Counted from the first letter of the stretch, positions 25,767 through 35,503 are shown. The stretch: 64,000 nt of DNA from Thiocapsa bogorovii (GCF_021228795.1 NZ_CP089309.1:5205501-5269500); one strand, 5' to 3'. Notes: generated from the letters alone by a model not told the origin. A program made the numbers and translations.

Positions 25767-27857
25767 ATGCCAGTCGATCAAGGTCCTTTTCAGATCCTAC
25801 CGGGTCGGCGCTACCCTAACGGGGCGAGCGTCGAAGACGACGGGGTCAACTTCTCCGTGTTCAGCCGCCATGCCTGCGGGGCCGAGCTGCTGCTGTATCG
25901 GAGCGCGGACAGCGCGGAGCCCTCCCAGGTCGTTCGGCTGGATCCGGAGGTCAACCACACGTTCTTCTATTGGCATGTTCTCGTCGTGGATCTTCCGCCG
26001 GGAACCCACTACACCTGGCGCATGGAAGGTCCGTTCGAGCCCCGTGCGCACGGTTGGCGTTTCGACGCCGGGACCGAGCTGCTGGACCCCTGGGCGCGCG
26101 CCGTCAACCTGTCGCATTGGGATCGCTGGAGTCGCCTGAACAAGGGGGTGAAGCCGCATGACTCGCCCCGCGCCCTGGTCCTTGCCGAAGAGTACGATTG
26201 GGAGGGAGACACGCCGATCCGCCGCCCGACCGAGCAGACGATCATCTACGAGCTGCATGTCGGCGGCTTTACCCGCCATGCCAGCTCGGGCGTGCATAAC
26301 CCCGGGACCTTCCTCGGTCTGATCGAAAAGATCCCGTATCTGAAGGATCTCGGCATCACACATGTCGAGCTGATGCCGGTCATGGCGTTCGACGAGCAGG
26401 ACGTCCCGCCGGGTGTCTGGGAGGCCGGGCTACGGAATTTTTGGGGCTACAGCAGCTTCGGTTTTTTCTCGCCCCATCCCGGTTACTGCGTCACGCCCGA
26501 GCAGGGCACGCATCGGCGCGAGTTCCGCGACATGGTCAAGGCCCTCCACAAGGCCGGGATCGGCGTCATCCTGGATGTGGTGTTCAACCACACCAGCGAG
26601 GGCGGCAACGGCGGTCCGATCATGAGCTTCAAGGGGCTCGGCAACGAGACCTTCTATTGCCTGGACAGTCTGGACAAACGCATCTACATGGACTTCACGG
26701 GCTGCGGCAATACGGTCAACGCCAATCACCCCGTGGTGTCTCGTTTCATCATCGACGCCCTCGAGTATTGGGTCCGCGAGATGCATGTGGACGGCTTCCG
26801 TTTCGATCTCGCCAGCGCCATGGCACGGGACTCGGACGGACGGCCGATGGCCAATCCGCCCGTGCTCTGGGCGATCGAGCTCTCCGATACGCTCAGCGCG
26901 TCCAAGATCATCGCCGAGGCATGGGATGCCGCCGGTCTGTATCAGGTCGGCAGCTTTCCGGGCTATCGCTGGATGGAATGGAACGGCTGCTTTCGCGACA
27001 GCGTGCGGCGGTTCGTTCGCGGCGACCCGGGGCTGGTTCCGGAGATCGCGACCCGGCTCGCGGGCAGCAGCGACCTCTACCAGGCCAACCTGCGTCAGCC
27101 CATCAACAGCGTGAACTTCGTCACCTGCCACGACGGCTTCACACTCTGGGATCTCGTTTCCTACGAGCGCAAGTACAATCATGCGAACCGCGAGGATAAT
27201 CGCGACGGGACCGACAACAACCTGAGCTGGAACTGCGGGGTCGAGGGTGAGACCGAGAACCCCGAGATCCTCGCGCTGCGCCGACGTCAGGCCAAGAATC
27301 TGTTGACCCTGATGTTCATGAGCCAGGGTATCCCGATGCTGTTGGCCGGCGACGAGGTGCTGCGTACCCAGCAAGGCAACAACAACACCTGGTGCCAGGA
27401 CAACCCCGTCGGCTGGTTCGACTGGTCGTTGGTCGAGCGCAACGGCGATATGCTGCGGTTCGTGCGCGGATTGATCGCATTGCGCAAGCGTCATGCGAGT
27501 CTGCGTCGCCGCCACTTCCTGTCCGGACAGCCGCGCAACGGCAGCGATTTTCCGGATGTCGTGTGGCATGGAACCACGCCGGGCGATCCGCCTTGGGACG
27601 ACCCGGACGCTCGGGTGCTCGCCTTCACCTTGGCGCGCGCGCGCCAAGACGAGGACTTGCTCTGCGTGCTCATCAACATGGATGCCGAGGCGAAGCGCTT
27701 CGAGATTCCGAAGATCGAGCAGTGTCGGTGGTTCACTGCGCTCGACACCGGACGGGCGAGCCCGACCGATCTGATCCTGCCCGAGGATCAGATTGCGCTC
27801 GAAACCGCGTCGGTCCTGGTGCGTTCGCGTAGTATTCAGATCTTGGAGGGACGCTAA
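25767..27857 (+). CDS. glgX: Glycogen debranching enzyme GlgX
   Basis: The 696-residue protein has an N-terminal CBM48/isoamylase domain (ILPGRRYPNGASVEDDGVNF) and a GH13 catalytic barrel. It shows the conserved VVFNHTSEGGNGGP, the nucleophile Asp in VDGFRFDLASAM, the acid/base Glu in IIAEAWDA and the third Asp in FVTCHDGFTLWD. It removes alpha-1,6 branches from glycogen. A longer open frame upstream is the repeat element, so the start MPVDQGPFQILPGRRYPN was taken. The stop TAA is the first triplet of another repeat copy. Confidence 0.95.
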   Translation: MPVDQGPFQILPGRRYPNGASVEDDGVNFSVFSRHACGAELLLYRSADSAEPSQVVRLDPEVNHTFFYWHVLVVDLPPGTHYTWRMEGPFEPRAHGWRFDAGTELLDPWARAVNLSHWDRWSRLNKGVKPHDSPRALVLAEEYDWEGDTPIRRPTEQTIIYELHVGGFTRHASSGVHNPGTFLGLIEKIPYLKDLGITHVELMPVMAFDEQDVPPGVWEAGLRNFWGYSSFGFFSPHPGYCVTPEQGTHRREFRDMVKALHKAGIGVILDVVFNHTSEGGNGGPIMSFKGLGNETFYCLDSLDKRIYMDFTGCGNTVNANHPVVSRFIIDALEYWVREMHVDGFRFDLASAMARDSDGRPMANPPVLWAIELSDTLSASKIIAEAWDAAGLYQVGSFPGYRWMEWNGCFRDSVRRFVRGDPGLVPEIATRLAGSSDLYQANLRQPINSVNFVTCHDGFTLWDLVSYERKYNHANREDNRDGTDNNLSWNCGVEGETENPEILALRRRQAKNLLTLMFMSQGIPMLLAGDEVLRTQQGNNNTWCQDNPVGWFDWSLVERNGDMLRFVRGLIALRKRHASLRRRHFLSGQPRNGSDFPDVVWHGTTPGDPPWDDPDARVLAFTLARARQDEDLLCVLINMDAEAKRFEIPKIEQCRWFTALDTGRASPTDLILPEDQIALETASVLVRSRSIQILEGR

Positions 27858-28104
27858 ACCGCGTCCAGAGCGAGATGCTCACTTTCGAGTGAGTTCGACG
27901 TTTGGTGCATTCACGGCCCTTAGCGGAGACGCGGTTTAGAATGATATATTTTTAATACTTTGAACCGCGCCGGCTCCGACCTTTGTGGAGACGCGGTTTA
28001 AATCTCCTTTCATCCCTTAAACCGCGTCAGCTCCGACCGTTGTCGGAGCTGACGCGGCCAAGCCAATCCAAAACACTACGCGTATCGAACCGGGCGCGGT
28101 TTAA
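27855..28104 (+). repeat. Paired palindromic element, locus 2 (A plus an enlarged B)
   Basis: Module A (27855-27938) runs TAAACCGCGTCCAGAGCGAG to GAGACGCGGTTTA; its TAA is the glgX stop. After a spacer rich in A/T (27939-27960), module B starts TGAACCGCGCCGGCTCC. It is interrupted by an extra GAGACGCGGTTTA end and restarts at 28017, ending GGGCGCGGTTTA at 28103. Inside is a perfect 16-bp stem, CCGCGTCAGCTCCGAC / GTCGGAGCTGACGCGG, with loop CGTT (28022-28057). The whole gap between glgX and the GH57 gene consists mainly of this element. Confidence 0.85.
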
Positions 28105-28148
28105 GGCGCCGACGATCCAGACAGGCATCTCCCTGACTGTGGTGATTC

Positions 28149-29378
28149 ATGACTCGGACCGACATTTATCACGCCCTCGGGTTGCACATGCACCAGCCGC
28201 CGGGCAACCTGCGCCTCCTGATCGATGCCAATCCTTGGGAGGCCGAGGAGATCATTCGGTGCTATGAGCGCGTGCCGCGCTACGCCCTGGAGTATCGCGA
28301 CGTCGCAAGGCTGCATGTCGGGTTTTCAGGTGTGTTGCTCGAGCAGCTTATCGATCCGGAGATCGTCGACCGGTATCGTCACATCGTCGACATTCCGGCG
28401 ATGCTCGAGCGCTACCGAGAAGCCGACAACATCGAGCTGATCGGCATGGGCTACTCCCACCCGATCTTCCCTTTGATACCGCATGCCGATTGGTCGGAGC
28501 AGCTTGCCTTGGGACGGGCGCAGATGGAGCAGGTCTTCGGGCGCGCGCCGCGCGGCTTTTGGCCCCCGGAGATGGCCTTCACCATGGCGATGATTCCCGC
28601 GCTGGTGCAGGCCGGCTACGACTATGTGGTCGTCGACGGCGTGCATGTCCGGCCGGAGGACGGCGTCAGCGACGTCTTTCGCCCCTATATCGCCTGCCAT
28701 GAGGGCGTCTGCATCAGCGTCGTTCCGCGCGATCGCGATGTCTCCAACGCCCAGGAGAGCGGACTCAACCCGCGTTGGTTTCGCGACGAGGTCCTGTGGC
28801 GGACGGCAGGCTCGCCGAGGCCGGACGAGAGGCGGCTCGTCACGACCTGGTCGGACGGCGAGAACGGCGGCTGGTTTCGCCAGACCCACGAGCCATCCGG
28901 ATTTTTCGGTCACTTCTTCGCGCCTTACATGGAGCAGGTGCGCGACGGGACCTGCCCGATCATCCCGGTACGTCTCGGGGACTATCTCGGGCGGGCGACG
29001 CCGACGGCCTATGCGCAGATCCAAACCGGTGCCTGGAACGTCGGATCCACCTCCGGAGAGGATCTCTCACAGTGGGCGGGCAGCGAGCGGCAGCGCGAAG
29101 CGGTCGCGGAGGTCGCACGGCTCAGTGCCCGCTATTGGCAGCTCGTGCGTGGATCCGCGGATGCGGCCGCTCAGGGCGGGGAGCCCCTGTCGCGTGCTCG
29201 TCGCTTGATTCTCGAGGCCGAGACCAGTTGCTTTCTCTTTTGGGGCGATTCCTGGATCCCGTATCTGCAGGAACGCACCCATGACGCATCGCTCGCATTG
29301 GACGCGGCGGAGATCGCGCTTGTGCAGCCGCCCCGGGCGAATGCGACAGGGCTTGGTTTGGGCGGCCTCGCGGAGTGA
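28149..29378 (+). CDS. Glycoside hydrolase family 57 protein
   Basis: The 409-residue protein begins MTRTDIYHALGLHMHQPPGN, with the GH57 motif HMHQPPG. The nucleophile is probably Glu141 in RGFWPPEMAFT and the acid Asp236 in TTWSDGENGGWF. GH57 enzymes act on alpha-glucans as amylopullulanase, glucanotransferase or branching enzyme; the short length excludes the large branching type. Its neighbours glgX and a DUF4912 gene support a role in glycogen metabolism. The stop overlaps the next start (GTGA). Confidence 0.88.
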   Translation: MTRTDIYHALGLHMHQPPGNLRLLIDANPWEAEEIIRCYERVPRYALEYRDVARLHVGFSGVLLEQLIDPEIVDRYRHIVDIPAMLERYREADNIELIGMGYSHPIFPLIPHADWSEQLALGRAQMEQVFGRAPRGFWPPEMAFTMAMIPALVQAGYDYVVVDGVHVRPEDGVSDVFRPYIACHEGVCISVVPRDRDVSNAQESGLNPRWFRDEVLWRTAGSPRPDERRLVTTWSDGENGGWFRQTHEPSGFFGHFFAPYMEQVRDGTCPIIPVRLGDYLGRATPTAYAQIQTGAWNVGSTSGEDLSQWAGSERQREAVAEVARLSARYWQLVRGSADAAAQGGEPLSRARRLILEAETSCFLFWGDSWIPYLQERTHDASLALDAAEIALVQPPRANATGLGLGGLAE

Positions 29379-30430
29379 AACGGACGCTTGTTCCACGGTT
29401 CCCCTTACGAGAACGAGGGACGCATCTCGTGCTCGCAAGCGCAGGCGATGGTGGACTTTGCGCCTTCTGGCACCTCTCGGGCGACGACGTGATCCCCGCC
29501 ACGGCCGGTTTCGCACGCGGCGGCGCAAAGCCGGTGCCGGTGCTGCGTCTACGGCGCCTTGACGCCGGCGGTACAACGCAGGTGAAGGAAGTCACCCTGC
29601 CGCTGCGGGGTCCGGGGGGGCACGGGGAGCAGATCTTTGCGGTCGATCCTAGGCCGTCGCGTTACGACGCCGAGTTGGGTCTGAGCGACGCTGCCGGTGG
29701 TTGGGTGATGCTCACCCGTTCAAATGTTCTGGAGCACGGCGCGCGGGTCGATATCCGCTTGTCGCCAGCCGAGCGCCCGAAGATACCCACCGATAGGTCG
29801 ATCAAGGCGCCGGCGCCGTCTGCGAGGCCCCTAACGGATCATCCGCAGACGGGATCTACAGCGCCGCCGTCAATACAGCCGCGCGAGCAGTTCAACGCGC
29901 CGCCTACTGTTCCCGAGCAGCCGGGGATCCGCGCTGTCGACGTCTTGGCGCGGCGCCGTGCGGGCCTCGATCAGGGCCCCGGTCGCGATCCGGGCTTTGC
30001 TCACCACCGCGAGGCCAAGCCGTTCGCTGAGGGCCCGTTACAACCTGGTCGCACCGATCAATCGACGACCACGCCGTCGGATTTCGATTCCGAAGCCTCA
30101 GCGTCGCGAGACCCGGTGTCGGGATTGCGAAGCGAAGTTGCCGTCCCCGAGCCGGCTGATTCACCCGGCCGGCGCTCGAGCCTATCGCCCACCGCGCCCG
30201 TGCGTTACGGCCAGCCGACGCCGGGCAGCACCGAGCTGATGATCGAGGCCGAGCTTCGTGTCAACGGCTGTGCCGCACCCGGCTCGCTGATTGATCTCTT
30301 CGGACACCCCTACCGTGTCGGACCGGGAGGCCGTTTCCAGCTGGTCATTCGGGTCGATGATCCGGAATTGATCAAGCGGGCTTTCGAGCTCAATCCTCCG
30401 AACCTGCCCGATCGCTCCACGGACGCCTAA
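29375..30430 (+). CDS. DUF4912 domain protein
   Basis: The 351-residue protein starts at GTG overlapping the GH57 stop. The N-terminal part resembles a carbohydrate-binding-like beta domain (LVLASAGDGGLCAFWHLSGD ... AELGLSDAAGGWVMLTRSNV). A low-complexity linker rich in Pro/Arg/Ser follows (about 135-275), then a conserved C-terminal segment ELRVNGCAAPGSLIDLFGHP with YRVGPGGRFQLVIRVDD. DUF4912 genes often sit beside GH57 and glycogen genes, so a scaffold or carbohydrate-binding role is likely but unproven. Confidence 0.78.
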   Translation: MKRTLVPRFPLRERGTHLVLASAGDGGLCAFWHLSGDDVIPATAGFARGGAKPVPVLRLRRLDAGGTTQVKEVTLPLRGPGGHGEQIFAVDPRPSRYDAELGLSDAAGGWVMLTRSNVLEHGARVDIRLSPAERPKIPTDRSIKAPAPSARPLTDHPQTGSTAPPSIQPREQFNAPPTVPEQPGIRAVDVLARRRAGLDQGPGRDPGFAHHREAKPFAEGPLQPGRTDQSTTTPSDFDSEASASRDPVSGLRSEVAVPEPADSPGRRSSLSPTAPVRYGQPTPGSTELMIEAELRVNGCAAPGSLIDLFGHPYRVGPGGRFQLVIRVDDPELIKRAFELNPPNLPDRSTDA

Positions 30431-30507
30431 GCGCGCAGGCGGGAAGGGTACGGCCACTAGTACCCCGTTGAGGTCGATGTCGATAATGGGAACAAGGTGC
30501 ACTTCTG

Positions 30508-31185
30508 ATGATCGGATCAAGATTGAATACTCTGCGCAGGACGACGACCCTGGTCTGCGCCCTTCTTCTGGTGTTTGGAGGGACTCCTGCGATGGCCGTC
30601 GAGGAACCGGATTACACGGTTGTTCGGACCTTTCCGGATTTCGAGCTTCGGCGTTATCCGCCGTATGCCGTTGCGGAAACCGAGGTCGCGGGCCCCTTCG
30701 ACGAGGCCGGGAATCAGGCGTTTCGCATCCTCGCCGGCTACATCTTCGGAGACAATCGCGCGAAGGCCAAGATCGAGATGACGGCGCCGGTCAGCCAACG
30801 GCCTGCGGCGGACGAGGGCGAGCGCATCGAGATGACTGCACCCGTGGTGCAGCGTCCTGCGAGGGGGGCCGAAGGCGAGACCTTCGTGGTCAGCTTCGTC
30901 ATGCCGGATCGGTTTACGCTGGACACCCTGCCCGAGCCGAGCGACCCTCGTGTGCGCCTGCGTGAAGAGCCCGGCAAGCTGATGGCGGTGCGCCGCTATT
31001 CCGGCCGTTGGACCGAAAAGAGCTATCGCGAGAACGAGACCCGGCTGCTGCGTGCCGTTGAGGAAGCCGGTCTGAAGCCTCTCGCCGCACCCGTCTATGC
31101 GCGCTACAACTCGCCCTTCTCGCTCTGGTTTATGCGACGAAACGAGGTCATGGTCGAGGTTGCGGAGTCCGGGACGAACCCTTGA
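30508..31185 (+). CDS. SOUL family heme-binding protein, exported
   Basis: The 225-residue protein has a Sec signal (TLVCALLLVFGGTPAMA) and a SOUL domain: VVRTFPDFELRRYPPYAVAE, IEMTAPVSQRP and the second EMTAPVVQRP, then YARYNSPFSLWFMRRNEVMV at the end. SOUL proteins bind heme or tetrapyrroles; in a photosynthetic host such a periplasmic protein could handle tetrapyrrole or heme. The repeated EMTAPV motif is probably a small internal duplication. Start ATG chosen for the signal peptide. Confidence 0.9.
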   Translation: MIGSRLNTLRRTTTLVCALLLVFGGTPAMAVEEPDYTVVRTFPDFELRRYPPYAVAETEVAGPFDEAGNQAFRILAGYIFGDNRAKAKIEMTAPVSQRPAADEGERIEMTAPVVQRPARGAEGETFVVSFVMPDRFTLDTLPEPSDPRVRLREEPGKLMAVRRYSGRWTEKSYRENETRLLRAVEEAGLKPLAAPVYARYNSPFSLWFMRRNEVMVEVAESGTNP

Positions 31186-31259
31186 CCGAGTGCTCCGATT
31201 CCGAGTTTGGCCGAGATCGATGCTCGTCGGGTCGCATGCGACGAGCAAACCGGCCTCTC

Positions 31260-31448
31260 TCAACGGGTCTCGGCGGATCGTTCGGAGAGAATCGGCGCCG
31301 CGCCCGGCGACTTGGCCTGCTGCTTTTCACGCGCCTCGGCGTCCTCGCGCCGGATTCGTCGCGTCACGGCGAGCTGCCACAGACAAAATCCCATGGCGCT
31401 GCCGAAGAACAATAGGGCCTGCAGTGATTTGAAGGTGGAGTAATCCAT
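31260..31448 (-). CDS. Small single-helix membrane protein
   Basis: The 62-residue protein begins MDYSTFKSLQALLFFGSAMG with one membrane helix (about 8-27), followed by a basic and acidic tail (VTRRIRREDAEAREKQQ). An almost ideal Shine-Dalgarno, GGAGG, lies 4 nt before the ATG, which supports that it is translated. I do not recognise a family. It lies downstream of the DUF1840 gene on the same strand. Confidence 0.6.
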   Translation of the reverse strand: MDYSTFKSLQALLFFGSAMGFCLWQLAVTRRIRREDAEAREKQQAKSPGAAPILSERSAETR

Positions 31449-31613
31449 CTGGCCTCCGGTCGGCTTGAGAGTGGTTTGACGATGGAAGATCTTGCCGCCG
31501 CCTTGCTGCTGCGCCTCGCGTTGGCGCCCCGCGACTCTCCGGAGATCGTTTCGACCGGACCGCGACTCAACGCTGTCCTTTTCATGGAAATCAGCAACCG
31601 CCTGGGGCGCGCG

Positions 31614-31937
31614 TCAGTCCCACATGACATATTCGCCGTCGGCCGCCGCTGCGGTCAGCAGCTCGATCAAAGGCAGCGCCCGATGGGCAAGACTCACATA
31701 TTGGCCCTCTTTGCCGTCCTGCGGTGACGGTTGAGTGCCGCTGGGAGCCGGGTCGAGCGGTTCCTCCGCGTGCTCCTCCACTGCAGCCTTCAGTCTTGAC
31801 AATGCCGCCGGGATATCCTCCGGCATCAGTGCCCCCGGGACTGCACCGCTGTGTCCCATGAGTTTGAGGAGGGCGACGGCGACGTCGCCGAACATGGTGA
31901 TGTTGGCATAGGCCTTGGTTCGAAATGTGACCAGCAT
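31614..31937 (-). CDS. DUF1840 family protein
   Basis: The 107-residue protein MLVTFRTKAYANITMFGDVA and continuing AVALLKLMGHSGAVPGALMP, then EDIPAALSRLKAAVEE, is a full-length DUF1840 member. It ends with LIELLTAAAADGEYVMWD. The family is small, soluble and of unknown function, found across beta- and gammaproteobacteria. It is followed at a 165-nt distance by the small membrane protein gene. Confidence 0.85.
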   Translation of the reverse strand: MLVTFRTKAYANITMFGDVAVALLKLMGHSGAVPGALMPEDIPAALSRLKAAVEEHAEEPLDPAPSGTQPSPQDGKEGQYVSLAHRALPLIELLTAAAADGEYVMWD

Positions 31938-32144
31938 GAACGATGACCTCGAGTGGGCTGAGTGTGTCTCGAATGGGCGGTAGGTCAGGATAGCGCAACT
32001 CGCCGCGGTAAGGGCGTCCTTTACCCGAGGCCCTCGGGCGCGGATCTCAAGCCGTCCGCGACCCTTTCAATCCGGGCGGCAGACGCTAGAATGCGGTGCT
32101 CGGGGCCGATTCGGGGATCGCACGGCCCACCCGCCAATCTCAGT

Positions 32145-32345
32145 TAAACCGCGCCCAGAGCGAGAAACGTCGTTTTGTGGCTTTCTCCAGCTTTGCGCCA
32201 CGACGGACGTCTCGGTGAGGCGCGGTTTAAGACATTGACAAATATAATTTTGAATACCTTTAACCGCGTCGCCTCCAGCGCTTGTCGAGTCTGCCGGGGC
32301 CGATCCCATCCAAAAACATCGCATACCGCGCCGGGCGCGGTTTAA
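32145..32345 (+). repeat. Paired palindromic element, locus 3 (A and B)
   Basis: Module A (32145-32229) runs TAAACCGCGCCCAGAGCGAG to GGCGCGGTTTA and is diverged inside. The AT-rich spacer (32230-32259) contains AATATAATTTTGAATACC. Module B (32260-32344) starts TTAACCGCGTCGCCTCC and contains GTCTGCCGGGGCCGATCCCA and CAAAAACATCGCATACCGCG. It ends 8 nt before the glnS start, so the glnS leader is the end of the element. There is no gene stop at its left end. The 200 bp before it hold nothing recognisable. Confidence 0.85.
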
Positions 32346-32352
32346 GAGCATC

Positions 32353-34026
32353 ATGAGCGACACCGTCGAGACGCCACGAACCAATTTCATCCGCCAGATC
32401 ATCGAAGCCGATCTGGCCGCCGGCAAGCATACGCGTATCGTCACGCGCTTCCCGCCCGAGCCGAACGGTTATCTGCATATCGGGCATGCCAAGTCCATCG
32501 TGCTGAATTTCGGCATTGCGCAGGCGTTCGGGGGCACCTGCAATCTGCGATTCGACGATACCAATCCGCACAAGGAAAATGTCGAGTTCGTTGACTCCAT
32601 CAAGGCGGATGTGCGGTGGCTCGGGTTCGACTGGGGAGAACGGGTCTATTTCGCGTCCGATTACTTCGAGCAACTCTACGGATTCGCCATCGAGCTGATC
32701 GAAAAGGGTCTGGCTTACGTCTGCGACCTGACCGCCGAAGAGACCCGCAGCTACCGCGGCACCTTGACCGAGCCCGGACGGGACAGCCCCTACCGCAACC
32801 GCTCGGTCGAGGAAAATCTGGACCTCTTCAAACGGATGCGCGCCGGCGAATTCCCGGACGGCGCCCGCACCCTGCGCGCGCGCATCGACATGGCTTCCCC
32901 GAACATCAACCTGCGAGACCCCGTCCTCTATCGGATCAAGCACGGGGTTGTCCATCATCAGACCGGCTCCGCCTGGTGCCTCTATCCGACCTACGACTAC
33001 ACCCATCCCATCTCCGATGCGCTGGAAGGCATCACCCATTCACTGTGCACGCTCGAGTTCGAGGACCATCGCCCGCTCTACGACTGGTGCGTGAACAACG
33101 TCTCGGTGCCCTGCAAGCCGCGTCAGATCGAGTTTAGCCGGCTGAATCTCGAATATACGGTCATGAGCAAGCGACGCCTGACCGAGCTGGTCGGCGAGCG
33201 TCATGTCCACGGTTGGGACGACCCGCGCATGCCGACCGTCGCCGGACTGCGGCGTCGTGGTTACACGCCGGGTGCGATCCGTGACTTCTGCGAGCGTGTG
33301 GGGGTGACCAAATCCGACAACCTGGTCGAGATGGCCCTGCTCGAAAGCACCATTCGCGACGACCTGGATGCGACGGCGCCGCGTCGCATGGCCGTGCTGC
33401 GTCCGCTGAAGGTGGTGATCACAAACTATCCAGAGGGCCGAACCGAGTCGATCGAGGCGCGCAATCATCCCAAGGACGAGAGGCTGGGCCTACGTACCGT
33501 CCCCTTCGGACGCGTGATCTATATCGACCGGACGGACTTCGAGGAGGTCCCGCCCAAAGGCTTCAAGCGTTTGATCCCGGGCGGCGAGGTGCGACTGCGC
33601 AACGCCTATGTGATCCGCTGCGAGGAGGTGGTCAAGGATGCAGAGGGCAATATCGTCGAGCTTCGGGTAACCGCCGACCTCGAAACGCTCGGCCGCAATC
33701 CGGAAGACCGCAAGGTGAAGGGCGTGATCCATTGGGTGTCGGCCGATCATGGGGTGCGGGCCGAAGTCAGGCTGTATGATCGGCTGTTCCGCGTCCCGGT
33801 GCCGGGCGCCGGCGGGGCCGATTTTCGTTCCGACATCAACCCAGATTCATTGCGCATCCTCACCGGCACAGTGCTCGAACCGGCACTGCAGGATGCCGAG
33901 GCGGGCGCCCGTTTTCAGTTCGAACGCGAGGGCTACTTCGTGGTCGACGCCGATTCGACGCCGGAGCGCCCCGTCTTCAATCTCACCGTCGGGCTCCGCG
34001 ATACCTGGGGTAAGAGCCGGCCATGA
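32353..34026 (+). CDS. glnS: Glutaminyl-tRNA synthetase
   Basis: The 557-residue class I synthetase has the HIGH motif in [20 protein letters not shown] (about 36-50) and the KMSKS counterpart VMSKRRL (about 270), with NFGIAQ and [14 protein letters not shown] between. The C-terminal anticodon-binding beta barrels follow. It charges tRNA-Gln directly, as in most gammaproteobacteria. The ATG is 8 nt after the repeat element; the stop overlaps the DinB-like gene by 4 nt (ATGA). Confidence 0.97.
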   Translation: MSDTVETPRTNFIRQIIEADLAAGKHTRIVTRFPPEPNGYLHIGHAKSIVLNFGIAQAFGGTCNLRFDDTNPHKENVEFVDSIKADVRWLGFDWGERVYFASDYFEQLYGFAIELIEKGLAYVCDLTAEETRSYRGTLTEPGRDSPYRNRSVEENLDLFKRMRAGEFPDGARTLRARIDMASPNINLRDPVLYRIKHGVVHHQTGSAWCLYPTYDYTHPISDALEGITHSLCTLEFEDHRPLYDWCVNNVSVPCKPRQIEFSRLNLEYTVMSKRRLTELVGERHVHGWDDPRMPTVAGLRRRGYTPGAIRDFCERVGVTKSDNLVEMALLESTIRDDLDATAPRRMAVLRPLKVVITNYPEGRTESIEARNHPKDERLGLRTVPFGRVIYIDRTDFEEVPPKGFKRLIPGGEVRLRNAYVIRCEEVVKDAEGNIVELRVTADLETLGRNPEDRKVKGVIHWVSADHGVRAEVRLYDRLFRVPVPGAGGADFRSDINPDSLRILTGTVLEPALQDAEAGARFQFEREGYFVVDADSTPERPVFNLTVGLRDTWGKSRP

Positions 34027-34604
34027 GCGACGCGCGAGACGATCTCAAGGCTGCTCCTGCCCGGATCCCGTGGCATGAGCGTCGCGCCGCTGATCTCGGG
34101 CTGCGTCTTTACGCGTCCTTCGTGTCCCCGGCAGCGATCCTGCGGGCGTTCCGGCGCGATGCTCTGCAGGCCAGAACACTCGCGCAAGGCCTCTCGGAAG
34201 AGCAGGGGAGAGCTCGGGTCCGGATCGCGCGCTTTCCGGGGATCGAGGAGAGCAGCCGCGATTGGTCCGTCTACATGACGCTCGACCATCTCGTCATGGT
34301 CAATACCGCGGTGATGGTCCTGATCCACGCGATCTGCACCGATCCCAATCACGGCGCCGAGATCGGTCTGGAGGACGTCCGTCCGCATGAGGACGCCGGG
34401 CCGGACCGGATCCTTGCGCTGGAAGCCGCTGTCGAGCGCTACACGGATGTGGTCCAGCGATTGGGTACGCTGCGCGCGCGGGAGCGCCACCCGCATCCTT
34501 GGTTCGGCCCACTCAACGCCCGCCAGTGGCACGCCGTGGCCGCGATTCACAATCGAACGCATCGTGCCCAGATCGAAAGGATCCTGCGGCGCCTCCAATC
34601 ATGA
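34023..34604 (+). CDS. DinB-like (DUF1569-type) protein
   Basis: The 193-residue protein starts [20 protein letters not shown], overlapping glnS by 4 nt. It shows a DinB-like helical pattern with putative metal-binding His residues: [16 protein letters not shown] (His in the second helix) and [19 protein letters not shown] at the C-terminus. DinB-fold proteins are metal-dependent hydrolases or transferases; the reaction here is unknown. It overlaps the next gene too, so the three genes are probably one transcript. Confidence 0.7.
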   Translation: MSDARDDLKAAPARIPWHERRAADLGLRLYASFVSPAAILRAFRRDALQARTLAQGLSEEQGRARVRIARFPGIEESSRDWSVYMTLDHLVMVNTAVMVLIHAICTDPNHGAEIGLEDVRPHEDAGPDRILALEAAVERYTDVVQRLGTLRARERHPHPWFGPLNARQWHAVAAIHNRTHRAQIERILRRLQS

Positions 34605-35278
34605 GTGCGGCCGAGGAGGCGCGCGGCCCCGATGGCCTCGCGCGCCTTTATCGCGATCTCGTCGACTGCCGGCGTTGCGCCGGGATGCAGGGGCCACCCG
34701 TGCACGGTCAGGCCGTCATCTCGCCGGTCATGATGGTCGGCCAGGCCCCGGGCACGCGTGAGATCCTGCAGGGCATTCCGTTTTGCTGGACCGCCGGCAA
34801 GACGCTCTTTCGTTGGTTCGAATCCATCGGGATCGACGAGTCGACCTTTCGCAGCCGTGCCCTCATGAGTGCCGTCTGTCGCTGCTTTCCGGGCAAAAAC
34901 CCGAAAGGCGGCGATCGGGTTCCCGATGCCGCAGAGGTGGAGCGATGCAGCGGCTGGTGGCGAACGGAGGTCGAGATCGCGCGGCCCCGATTGATCATCC
35001 CGGTCGGCAAGCTCGCCATCACTCAGTTCATGGCGTCCAAGCGTCTGAACGATGTCGTCGGAGCCCAATGGCCCTATCGCTCACCGAGCGGTTTGGAGGC
35101 CGACCTCATCCCTCTCCCGCATCCATCGGGAGCCTCGACCTGGTTCAAGATGGAGCCGGGCAAGACGTTGCTCGCGAGAGCGTTGTCGCTGATCGACGCG
35201 CACCCGGCCTGGCAGGAGATTCGGATGTCTTCTCCTGTGGTGCAAACATCCCGCGCCGGTCGGATCGGCGCAACCTGA
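34601..35278 (+). CDS. Uracil-DNA glycosylase family protein
   Basis: The 225-residue protein has motif A as VGQAPGTRE (about 46-54) and motif B as LPHPSGAST (His174). Cys23/26, 93/95 and 116 fit the [4Fe-4S] ligands of family 4/5 glycosylases. It is expected to remove uracil from DNA. Motif A has Gln where many family 4 enzymes have Glu (GEAPG), which may alter activity or specificity. The ATG overlaps the DinB-like stop (ATGA); a longer frame upstream is within the preceding gene. Confidence 0.85.
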   Translation: MSAAEEARGPDGLARLYRDLVDCRRCAGMQGPPVHGQAVISPVMMVGQAPGTREILQGIPFCWTAGKTLFRWFESIGIDESTFRSRALMSAVCRCFPGKNPKGGDRVPDAAEVERCSGWWRTEVEIARPRLIIPVGKLAITQFMASKRLNDVVGAQWPYRSPSGLEADLIPLPHPSGASTWFKMEPGKTLLARALSLIDAHPAWQEIRMSSPVVQTSRAGRIGAT

Positions 35279-35310
35279 TGCAAGACTCGGTCGTGTCGTC
35301 GCGATCGGTC

Positions 35311-35503
35311 TAAACCGCGTCCAGAGCGATATGCTTATTTTCGAGTGAGCACAACGTTTGGTGGATCCACAACCTTTGGCCAGGACGCCGTTTAAAATAG
35401 TATGTTTTTTAGAATCTTAAACCGCACCGACTCCAGCGGTCGTCAAGTCTGCCGGGGCCGATCCCATCCAAAAACGTCGCATACTGCGCTGGGCGCGGTT
35501 TAA
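35311..35503 (+). repeat. Paired palindromic element, locus 4 (A and B)
   Basis: Module A (35311-35394) reads TAAACCGCGTCCAGAGCGAT and contains CTTATT-TTCG-AGTGAG, ending GGACGCCGTTTA. The spacer (35395-35417) has TAGTATGTTTTTTAGAATC. Module B (35418-35502) begins TAAACCGCACCGACTCC and ends GGGCGCGGTTTA. It occupies the gap between the glycosylase gene and frmA. Its left end is 32 nt beyond the glycosylase stop, unlike the loci where the element supplies the stop. Confidence 0.88.
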
